Assembly: GCF_000003815.2 (NCBI RefSeq)
Contig: NC_049993.1
Span: 4,016,891-4,078,890 of the forward strand
Reading direction: 5' to 3'
Length of the DNA stretch: 62,000 nt
Source: Branchiostoma floridae
Lineage: Eukaryota > Chordata > Leptocardii > Amphioxiformes > Branchiostomatidae
Shown: in pieces, positions 33,179 through 45,400 of the stretch
Layout: every line of letters begins with the position of its first letter
Position numbering within the stretch: position 1 is the first letter of the stretch
Program-made: the position numbers and the translations under genes
The notes under the pieces: model-generated
Told to the model about the DNA's origin: nothing
The model's database searches: none
Seen by the model: the letters and a program-made list of their open reading frames with translations, nothing else

Positions 33179-36100
33179 CTGCGTAAAGGAAAAAAGCAAT
33201 GCATCCATGAAAAATACTATTAGCCGTCTGATAACTATTCATAAAACATGAGAGAGGGAGAGTATGCTAAACAATGCGTAATTACCTTAGCCAAGAAGGT
33301 TTTTGGTTGCATTATTTTGTATGTGTGTGCGTGTGTGTGTATGTTGTTTCAGACTTTAAAGGGTAATAACTTAAGAAGAGGTTGACGGATCATAATAATT
33401 TTAAGCATAAGTGACCCTTCTTATGACTAGTTGGCTATCAGAATGCAATTTGCATAATCACTGAGGGACTTTTATAAACCCGATATATAGAATGAAAGGA
33501 TTATTCAAATATGTGGTATAGGTAACGGAGAAAGATAAGGACATTCGATGATAAAGATTACGCAAATGAAGACTAATCTTCCATATTTACTGAGAGGACA
33601 CTAAAATTCTAACCAGGTCAATGATGAAAATGTCAAACTTTTTTAATTAGGCAGTTATGTGAGGGCGGACATCATTAAATATTAACATGCAAAAGAGAAC
33701 CTTATTTGTATGATTCATTATAAATAGCTAGCATAACAAGAGTTTTAAGATGAGACTGTCATCTTTAGGGCAACTTCAGTTCTTTGGCTGAGGAAGATAA
33801 TTAACCGATATAGATTTTGCAAAGGAGGACCGTAAGTGACAAAAGAATGAGATACACTCATATATATCAGTCGTAAAGGTGTAACATTTGGTAACGGTAT
33901 GGGGTCGTTGAACTTAAGTCATGTAAGTCCTGAAAGCTCCTGTGCAAACACTTCCATACCCTTTATCTTATGAATTTACCATTTTTAAACAATGCATTTC
34001 CATCGTTGTTAATCTAAATAGAGAGTGACAATAGGTGTTTCTCCTAGCTTTGGGAAAGTAATATCGACAACATTTTGTGCTTCAAATATACAAAACGTTC
34101 TTACTCTTCGTTGCCGGTACCTTCTTTCCTGCCCTTCGTCGTCGTTTTACTGGAGGCTCATCTGTAAAAAGACATTTATTTGATGATTCGTACTTATCTA
34201 TGCAGGTTTAGTTTAAGTACCTATTGTCACCACATACACACTGAATGTGCTGTAAGATGGATGGGATTTTTAGGTATGAAATGAGTTCTACGAACCACGT
34301 GTAAAATATTATACATAGATATACATACAAAAAGTACTATATCTAGATTTCTGTCTGTTTCAATAGCATTACGTATACTTCTATCACCCGGTATAAATCT
34401 CTTAGCAACGCACAGCAGTTATGACAGGGATCCATGTGCATACTGCGGCAGGGTATTCAATAATCTAATTAGATTGTTTCTGAAGTGTACGTACATCAAC
34501 TCTGTCATGTACGTTTAATTGTGCTTTCTGGCTATGATTAAGCATGTTATCATGTTAAGTGAGATCAACTGGCGCAGCGGCGGGATTTGTGCCGTAAGGG
34601 GCGGTATAACCCCGCCGCGTGTAGACATGTGCGAACATGTGCACATGTGTGTATGGCGGCTTTGAAAAGGTGTTCTTAACACCTGTTTCGCCATACCCTC
34701 CAAATGGAGAATCCTAATAAATAAATAAATAAATAAATATCAATACAAACCTGTTGGAGAATTTAGAAGTTCGAAAATCACTGGGTAGAGGCTTTCATCT
34801 GGGTTCTGTATGGGTGTACCCCTTCTGTCCTTTCTGGTGAACTGAATTAGTCCCTCGTACACTTTTTTTCTTCGAACGCCGGGCTTTTTCATCACCTTAA
34901 TTTCGCACCTACCAAACAAGATGATAAGAAAACTTTAAAAATATATAGCTTGTACAATAGAGAGCCACACCAAGACATTTATTACTATCAGTTGATGATC
35001 TTTTCTCCTTATATGTCTCTATCTTGTGTAGCCGGCTTATGTATATGCAATGTATAGTTGGTATAATGGTCAGTGAGTTATGAATAGAGTCGTTGTAGCA
35101 GTAGTATTATAATGGTACTTCTTGCAAGAAGTAACGATTTTGTAATGTTAAGAGTTATTTTGAAACATTTGTAATGCAGCATGTACCTGTTATGCCCACT
35201 GTCACGGCTGGGATGGACAAAGTAGATACCGAACTCAGGAATGTACCCGGGTTTTGGTACCACCTCTTTGTCTTCTGAAAACTCCAGGAAAATCTTTTCT
35301 CCTTTTTTCATTCGGACTGGAATCATACGCCTTTCCTTCTGCCCAGATCCTTCTGAGTTGAAGGGATCATCCTGATCATGCAGTCTTGGTATGCAGAGTA
35401 GCTCTACGCGACTGTCGTCAACTGTTGTTATCACAGGATCGATTATTATGTAGGCCGATTCAGAAGCCGAGTTCCACAATGTTAATGATGATTTCAATGC
35501 GTCGACAATGGCCGCGGCCCCTGGCAGGTGTGGTTTAAATGTCAGCAGGCTGAAAAAAAAGATACTGATTGAAAATCTATAAATACCACACTTCCCCACT
35601 CTGCGTGTGTAGTTTTAACTGTTATGTACTGGAGCACATATGTGATTAGTGTTGTCGGTTAACGCATGGGCAAACAGTAATAAACAATTCTAAAAACTGT
35701 ACTGAGAATTTACCATCAATTTAAATGATATGAGTGCACTTAGAAAATAAAAAGAGTCAATGAGCATAAGACAGTGCCATGTATTCTTAAACTGTACTAA
35801 ACGTTAACTGCCATGTAATTGTATTTACCTTCAACTGGAATGATATGCATATGCGTGCACTTAGAAAATAAAAAAAAAAGTCAATGAGCATACGACAGTC
35901 CCTACCGTGAAAAATGTGATACTTCAATCACAACTCCATCTGGCGTTTCTTCAATTTCAGTTTCAAGAAAGGACCAGTTATTCTTGTCACAGACTAGCAC
36001 AGCTGTCCCTAAACCACCGTCGGCGTGCCAACACCAAGGAAGCGTGATTTTTACAGGCTTCAGGAACTCGCTCTTAGTGACCATCAAGAGAGGTGTAACT

Positions 36101-39100
36101 GCTGCAAAGGTAGCTGCAGCGGGGTGATCGTTCGGCATGCGATCAATCTGGATAGAAAATAACAGCGTCAGTTGATTGACAGGCATGATAACAGGATACT
36201 GCCTGTCAATCAACTGTCGTCGTTATTTCCTATCCAGATTCAAAAGGACGGGCAAGTTGGGGCTCATAAAAATGTTCCAAATCACTACACTTTTTGATAT
36301 ATCTGAATATCTACCTTGTAATCATAAATCTCTCATAACAATCAGTATTTATACCTAAACTGTCCTTTATCAATGATCAATACGTTTACTTGCGTTTTGG
36401 CACATATTTCTTTTAAATAAACAAATAAGCAATATAAGCATAGCAATACTGTTCTCTGATAAGCACTGAATTAGGGATACTTTTTCAGCCAATTGTAGAT
36501 ATTTCCACAGCTGCAAATCTATACACTTATTATTTTTATAGACCTGGGAATACTGCTGCAAAGCTAGATATCGAAACAGTCTAGAATCAGACTTACCTCG
36601 ACTGAGACGAAAGTATCCTCTGCCACGGACCCAGGTGGAAACTCAATTTTTACATCCTCCTCTTCCACTGTGCTCCCAGCTTTCAGAACTTTGTGTGTGG
36701 GGAGGGCTGCAGCATATTTTTGCTGGCCTGTGTTGAAGTAGTATTAAGCGAAAATATTTCAGAAACTTAAGTAAGACCTATTACTGCATTAGATACGCAC
36801 GGTTTAGCATTTATGTAATAATACGACGCCATATAAATCATGGTAAATATTTATGACCTGCCATACATTTATGTGTGCTTCTTGCTTTGATATTATTGCC
36901 TCTTTTGTAAACCAACAGTAATATTGCGTATTATCATATAGCCAGGTGCCGTGGACCAATCAGAAGGCTCCATTTCTGCCATATGCCAGGTGATTATGAG
37001 CCCATTACCACCTGCACCAACAAAACGGGCATATGTCTCGTTCACAGAGTACTGTACATGCAAGGTTATTTTGTGAGTAGAATAGTTTACAGCACTGGGA
37101 ACGAGAGTCACACATCCCGCGAATGAAAAAAAAAATGGCGGCAGTTCGGACGCGTTTGTAGTACATAGAGATAGATCGCAAACCGTGCTGTATACGAAAG
37201 GTGCAGGAAGTGCTGGTGATATTTTATCGCCCAGCCACATAAAAAGAAGTCAGGTAAGAAGTTTCGAAAGGTAGGGAGAGCAAGAATCCACCCCGGCCAG
37301 CAAGAAAAAGGGCCGGACGAGCAAACTGGATCTCGTCTATGGGCTAACGTTACAATGTATGTAATGTAATGTGGTCTCTGGAGTCGTCACGTCTAGATAT
37401 ATGACAATGTCTATATGATAATAACGTTAATAACCACCTCATAAACGACCTCGTCTGCTACGCGGACTCGGTTGCTTCATTCGGTGGTTATAGGAACCGC
37501 CATAAACTATGGCACCGTATACACCTCAGGGCGGGACATTAACCCTATATCCATTGCACACAAATATGAGAGAAGGTAGAAACAACAAACCTTCTAAGAT
37601 GTCAGCAACGTCCTTTCTGTCGATATACTTCAGAGCGGTCTTCAGACGTTTCAGTGTAGCAGCTTTGCCCTTCTTGTCTCTCCACTTATTAAGAACCTCC
37701 AAGCACCTACGACGATGGTCTCTGTGCTGATCTCGGATTTCATCAGTCTCATTGTGGTCAAACCCCAGCTTTCGAGCCAGACCGTCCCAGCCTCTGCCGA
37801 TGTTTTTACTGACTAAATCAAAATGGCTGGACACATCTTCTGAGTAAAAGAGGAAAGCGATACATACAATAAACGGCTAGGTACTTTCATGATATGAACA
37901 AAACGTAAAACCCAGGTTTACATGGCATTTTAGAAAGTGCTTGGTACAAACCACATACTGCAGTTTCAGACTGTCAAAACCTGAAGACAAATGTACATTT
38001 GTAAAGTAAAAGAATGCAAAATTTATAATAAAAAATACAAAGTAACACTATACAGAGAAGAAATTGAGACATATTTCGAAGCTATCCAAAGAAGATCCAA
38101 AATCAATCTGGAGAGAGAATTACCGCTTACCGCTTACCGGTCCCTTGACCGGGGGTGGTCGTGGGGGAGAGAGACTAATAAGTTACAAATCTTAGAAAAC
38201 GGAAACTACGTGGACACAGGCGAACATATATCAACAGAGGAATAGGTAATCATTTTAAGCAATTGATATTACAAATTCCTACACATACCTACTAGACAGA
38301 AAATCATGTAACGTTTCTCCTGCAACCTGGGAAACGCAGGCTGAGGACAGAGCTGCACACAGCCGTGCACAACGGCGTCTTGGACGCCGACAGGAGAAGG
38401 GGAGAGGTCGCAGAAGAGAAGCGGAAAAGAAGGAAGAATGTAGCCGCAAACGCACTCTCAACTGGACGGCACACATGTACTGAGTGCAACAGAGTTTGCA
38501 GATCGCAGAGTGGGCTCCTGAGCCACATCAGAAGCCACAACAGAAGACAACCTTCCGGAGGCGCACAGATGGTCTCCTGAGACTGGACTGCCAAAGAAAG
38601 AAAGAAAACATACCTTTGCCAAATAAACCAGGTTTGTTATGTAGAATGATGTCTGTAGACAAATGTTGTACTCATTACATTTTATTTTATATGCCTGGAG
38701 TTGGTACATAACATTTCGCCATTGCTTATACATGTACAAAGCTCCCTATTTACATAATAATATTGAATTGTATCAAGCATCACTTAAGCTATCAGCATAC
38801 CAAAAATCATGATGATCCTTTTATCCCTTCTTGACTTATTCTCTCTCAAAGTAGGAAACTAAACCGGCTCCTGCAGTTCAAGAAAAGAAGTCAGCGGACC
38901 CAAACATACACCTCTTACTCTCTGCCATCTTTCTCAGTTACATATGTGACAAATTTGAAAGTGCTATCACGGAGTGCAGAGGATTTATCAACTTTCCTCA
39001 TTGAGTATGCAAATTAGCTGTTAAATTACATAATTAGTATTTCATTATGAACATTATTACTTGGGCTATCTACATACCAAAAATCATGACGATCCATTTA

Positions 39101-39398
39101 CACGTTTTCGAATTATTCTCATCCAAAGTTTGAAAGGAAATCGGCGGCTGCAGTTCCAAACAAGCCGCTAGGGGGCCCAAACTGACAGCACTTACTCTCT
39201 GCCCCAAAGGCTATCTACCACTCAAAAATCATGATCACAGCATGTCCAGAACAGGAGATATAAAAAATTGATGTTCTGCTGCAGTACCTTAGCAAGCCGC
39301 TAGGGGGCCCATTATCAAACTTGACCTTTGTTTTTCCGACCCCTACCCACCTACCAAATATTATCGGGATCCATCCAAGACTTCTTGAGTTATGCTGT

Positions 39399-39456
<58 letters not shown>

Positions 39457-42400
39457 ACAGACACACGGACTCACAAGCCCCCAAAATAACCTTAGCCATT
39501 CTGGCGAAGGTAAAGAGAAAAAGAAGACCTACGAGTTTTTTTGTTTTTTTTTGTTTTTTGTTTTTGTTTTTTTTAGCCTGTTTTTTTTTTTTTTTTTTTT
39601 TTAAACAACAACAACAGTACATTTGTCAACAACTAAGACTAGATTTTGTACAGTCGAGTACCATTGCACATGGAGGGATAACATATACTGGTGTGTCTGG
39701 ACGAATTACATGCAGTACATGGGTAGTGGAACAGTTAGAAGAGACAAATACATGTAGTACATCTGGGGAACCTTAAGGAATATGTACAGTCTGATATTAC
39801 ACTATGATCAAAAATGGAGAAGTCTAACAGTAGGTGCAGTTCATGCCAAACTATCAATAGAAAATTTGTACAATCAATCTACATTGACTGTCAGTCTATC
39901 ATGGAATATCCGTTCTTCGAAGTCCTTTTCAAAGACATTAAAGAGGCTAGTAATGCACAGGTGTGGGTCTTTTCTATGCCAGATCCAGGTTTTAAAGATT
40001 GTCCATTTAGCAACAGTAACAGTAAAGGTTCTATTTTTCTGGTCTTTAGCAGTTATTAAGTGATCAATTTTTCCAAATAAAATCTCCTGCAAAGTAATTT
40101 TTATGTTGGGCAAGGGTACAAATGTGTTAACTAATTCTCAGAAATTACACAGTCTTTCACATTTAAAGAACATATGCTCATAATCTTCTATGCTTCCACT
40201 GCTACATAGTGTACATGTTGCATCATATATGTGTCCCGTTTCATCTTTGATACCCCATTTGTGCAGATTGTGTGCACAAGAAGACCTACGAGTTAATCCA
40301 CAGGCTCATTTTACCGCGCCACTAAATAGCTAAATGTTAAACGTTTTTCGGGCTTCCTTTAAATTAAAATCACTGTTATCAACAAATTTCAATCAACAAA
40401 TTTCAATCAATCCATTCAACTCGCATTTGAACTCTTCAACAGTTGCATCAATCCGATTCTACTGTGCTGTGGTTTCAAATAGAAGGAACAAATACAAGGC
40501 ACAAGGATGACATGCATCTACGCATCAAAAATAGATAACATACAGATATTCACTATAAGTGTCAATATTTTAAAAGCCGTGCTTTAAAGGAGATATGTCT
40601 TGTTTATCTTTTTTTAAACAGAAAGTGATATTACAAACTTGTTGCATTCGAATCTCAAGCAGAGAGATGACACAGAGAAAGAACAAACCTTCTAAGATGT
40701 CAGCAATGTTCTTTCCGCCGATGTACGTTAGAGCGGTCTTCAGACGTTTCAGTGTAGCATCTTTGCCCTTCTTGTCTTTCCACCTATTAAGAACCTCCAA
40801 GCACCTACGACGATGGTCTCTGTGCTGATCTCGGATTTCATCAGTCTCATTGTGGTCAAACCCCAGCTTTCGAGCCAGGTCGCTCCATGTACTACCGACT
40901 TTTCTGCTGACGAAATCGAAATGGTGGGACACGTCGTCTGCATGAAGAAGGAATTAATACATACAATGAATAGGGCAATGTAGGAATTTTGAGGTCCGCC
41001 CCTGTAACTCCTAATAAGGCCTTCACACTGAAACCGAATCAGCAGGAATCAAGCAGAACCAGCCGAAATGAAGTATTTGCAAAATTTGTGCCACATTCGG
41101 GGCCATTCGGATGGGAATTCCGTATGGGCCTTATATCCCCTTCATACGGGAAGGAATGAGCCAGAATACCGTCAGAATGAAAGTTCTTTTCTATTCCTGT
41201 GAATTCGTAGTGTTTTCTAGACATTTTCACTGCAATCCAGATATTCTTTCCGCCACATTCTGGCAGGATTCGAGGTGGCTTGCCGTTTCGGTTCTCCATC
41301 GAATGAGATTAGAATGTTTCGAATAATGTTGGAATGCCGCAGAATGCGGTCAGACTGCAGTTAGAATAGTTAAAATACACTTATAATCCACAATGACTGT
41401 CATTCAATATTTCTCCACTTCGAATGCACCTCGACAGTTTTTAAGATGTCAAAAACTTTCGGGCCAGCAAAAAGAACGGGCACAAATAGCTGGAATGCAG
41501 TTAGAATTTCTGAAAAAAAAATTGCCAGGAATTGCCAGGAATAGAAATGAATTTTCATGCCGACAGCATTTCGAATCATTCATGCTCTCGTGTGAAGGGG
41601 GCTAAAGTTATTTATCGTATGACCACCAAATTATTAAATGATTTACATATGAAATAAAATACAAGTAATAAGATACATTCGACGTCATCATGGCATAATA
41701 TGACGTCATTTAAATGATATTAATGTCAGCGAGCCGTAAATGACATTTTCATTAGTGCTCTGTCGGTACTCAAGCGATATTTCCCTCCGTTTCACGGAGG
41801 GTTTGTTTTTACCGCTGTTTTTATGGCAGAGGAACGTTTGTCAGCCTGATAACTAGAGAACGCATAAATGGATCGTTTTAATATTTGGTATGTGCGTAGG
41901 TTTGGACATAACAAAGGAATGGTAGGAATTACGGTACGGCAGGGCGCTCTAGCGGCGTGTTATGGTACTGTAGCAGAACTTCCGTTTTATATATTTTTTT
42001 GTTCGGGACTTGCTTGGGTGATGATTTTTCAGTCGTAGGTAGCTGTGTAAAAGCGTAGTAAGGTGTGTAAGTTTTGGCCCCTAGCGGTTTCCCATGGGCG
42101 ACGAAAGTGATTTTTGTGTTATGCTTTTAGGAGTAATGCAAGCAGGGGTTTACGGATCGTATTGACTATAGGTATGCAGATATCTTATGTAATGATGTAC
42201 ATAATTGTATGCTTGCTATGCAAACTAAGAGGTAATTTTCATAATGGAATAGGTATGTGTATAGAAACCTTCTACAGTGGATGTCTGTTAGCAAGATAAC
42301 CGGAGAACGCGAGGACAGAGTGATCTGATATTTGGTATATGTGGGTAGCTCTTTGGAAGGGGAAAAATGTACTTAGCGCTTTTTTTTGTCTTTTGGCTTC

Positions 42401-45400
42401 TGATGTTTTTTGCAGGGAATTTTTGTACTTGGAAAATATGGTGTAGCGTGGATATTGCGCAATAGTGCTTTATGTAGGTGATTACGTCATGTCTGAAGCG
42501 TGAACTGTGCCAGTGAAAAGATTGATAAGAAATAACCCCAAAGGTTATGGTTCCGGTGATGGAGGTCAACACGACTTAATTTGATACCAGCGTTAGGGCC
42601 TGTGATTCGATGGAGCTAATGTCAAAATGCTTAAATCCTCATAACTTTTTGTCGCGTAGTCGTATCAAGATGAAACTTCACACAATGCTAGAACTGTTTA
42701 AAATGTACTAGACACTGGTGGACTTGTATGTGGATCAATGGAATTTGGGGTTAGAAATACAAATTTTGGTTTTAAAAAAATCGTTCACTTCACATGTCCA
42801 AGCTTTGGTGAGGACAGCACGTTTAGCCTTTATATTAATCAAGATAAGAGCTTACCTCATTTAGATGAAATTTATCCGCGGCTATTTTGCCTAAAAGTCC
42901 TTCACTTACCTTTTTTAGGCCAAAAAGAGCAAAAACATTGTTTTTTTTTTCACAATTTTTCGATAAAAATGACCTCCAGTGAAAATACTTTGAAACAAAA
43001 ACAAAATAGCCGCGGACAGTTTCAACAAACAAGTGCTTATACTTCAAAATACACTTAATTTGTCGGCAATACTGCTGTTTTGAGCGAGGCTGACGCCCTT
43101 TTTAGGCCAAAAAGAGCAAAAATATTGTTTTTTTCACAATTTTTCGATAAAAATGACCTCCAGTGAAAATATTTGAAAACAAAAACAAATAGCCGTGGAC
43201 AGTTTCAACAAACAAGTGATGATACTTCAAAATGCACTGAATTTGTCAGCAAAACTGCTGTTTTGACCGAGGCTGAGGCCTATAAATGTGAATATTCAAG
43301 ATCTTTCGGGCCGTTGTCAATCAAAGCTGTCGTTTTCCCGCCATTTCACATACCCGGGATTCGAACGTTCGAACACGGTTCGGACGGTACCATTATGCGG
43401 CTTCTTCGGGGGCCTCGTTTTGTTAATCGCAACGAATTAATTGTGTCAATATTTGATAAATACTTCATCAATATCAAATACGGTTAGCATTTAGACGTCT
43501 TTCCGAATAGTTAGTGTGGCCCCATACATAGTGAGTTCCTGTTTACGCAATGTAATGTTACATTATGGCATTGGACCGTTCTGAAAACGTTGCGGTCCCG
43601 TAGGGTCACCTACGGTCACGGAGTGGTTCGAAATTCATGTTCGGTTCCGTCACCCTGGTAACCTTGCGGGGCCGCGCCCTTTTTCACTCCCTGGCGAGCT
43701 CCATCGAATCACAGGCCTTAAGTTACCCGAGTTGTAGGGGTCGTATATTATACTTAAATGGGTTGTACAAAAACTATATTACTTTGTGGAAACGTCGAAA
43801 ATATTGACATGTTTTATCTCGATAGTACATTATACACATGTCCACAGCTCCCAAATCAGTGAAGTTCGAACAGTGATGGCAATTAAAATTGGGCTGTGTC
43901 ACTATGGCCCGCTCAGACTTGTACGCACATCCAGTTACGCGTTATGTATTGGCATAATTTTCTATTTTGGTAGAGTTTACGGGAAATGTAGCTGGTCGAA
44001 CAAAAAAGTCTTCAGCGGCAAACTTTACCTAAGACAAAACATGTCAATACGGAACTTACACGCGTGAACGGACACAGTACACCCCTCATACGCATCTCAG
44101 TCGTTTTGTGTCAGTTTTAGAAGATCCTTGGTTTTAGGAGAACTTTATTGTACGAAGACTGTACATGGTACAATTTATATGGAAACAAAATATTACACAA
44201 TGAGGTAGAGAATTGCGGGTCATAAACGTTCTTATCATATAGACTTTGTCATACATTTGTGTATCCAACCGTGACAACTCAGCTCTAAAGGGCGCGTAAT
44301 TTATATTATATAGGTAGCCCAGAGACGAGATCTAGTTTCTAATCGTCCTGCCCATTTTTGGCTGGCCATGGCGGATTCTTGCTCTCCCTGGCTTCCGAGC
44401 ATTCTTACCTGTGTGGGCAGGCGATAGAATCTCACCAACACTCCCTGCAACTGCTGAAACGTCACTGTTTGAGATCTGTTCCTGTGTTTTATTCGAATGC
44501 GCGCCATTTTTATAGAAGATAGCGCATTCTACCCTATATCTATGTATTACTAATGACACATTACTTTGCATGGATAGACATGGTATCATGTTAATCATAA
44601 CCTACAGTACCTGCCTGTAGAAGACAATGAATATCCATCAATCCCGACTGGAGTTAGCCTTCTCAAAAGTTAGAAAAGGTTCACTGCAGTTCGAAACAAG
44701 CCGCTAGGAGGCCCAAACCTTCACCAATTTCTCCCTGCACCAAGGCCTATTTACCACTAAAAAATCATCAACCTGGCACCAGCAGAAAATTTAACGTCCA
44801 ACTTGAAAGATCCGCTGCAGTACCTCAACTCGCCAATAGGTGGTCCAACAATGAATTTATACTCTATGCAGTCCCTACCCATCTACAGAATATCATGCGC
44901 AACAATCCACATTGCCTCGAGTTATATTGTCCACAAAAAACATACAATCATTCACAGCCCGCTTCAGTACCAACGGAAGGTCATTTTCGAACTTGACCTT
45001 CCTTATCACAACCAATACACACCTACCATATATCGTGAAGGTCGATCCACAACCTCTAGACTTATCTAGCTCACAGCCAAACGAACTTACATACACAGCC
45101 CGCTGCAAATCCGCAACTCACCGCTAGGAAGTCCATTATTGTACTCGGTTAACTTACGGCCTGTGATTCGATGGAGCTCGCCGGGGAGTGAAAAAGGGCG
45201 CGGCCCCGCAAGGTTACCAGGGTGATGGAACCGAACATAAAGTTCGAACCAATCCGTGACCGCAGGTGACCCCATGGGGACGCGACGTTTTCAGAACGGT
45301 CTAATGTTATAATGTAACGTTACATGGCGAAATCTGGAATTTACTATACACATGCGCATGGGGCACACTAGCTACTTTTGGTAAGACGTCTAAATGCTAA

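Noticed and set aside
38365-38580. Host C2H2 zinc-finger exon
   Set aside because: A single finger behind an Arg-rich stretch is the usual C terminus of LINE ORF2, and it sits antisense in an intron.
39392-39622. Frames encoding His/Thr or Lys/Cys runs
   Set aside because: They are translations of the CA microsatellite and T-rich tract.
44301-44598. Possible extra adaptor exon on the minus strand (GKNARKPGRARIRHG)
   Set aside because: The same sequence recurs near 37270-37340 in the other orientation, so it is repeat-derived, and no acceptor/donor pair keeps phase.
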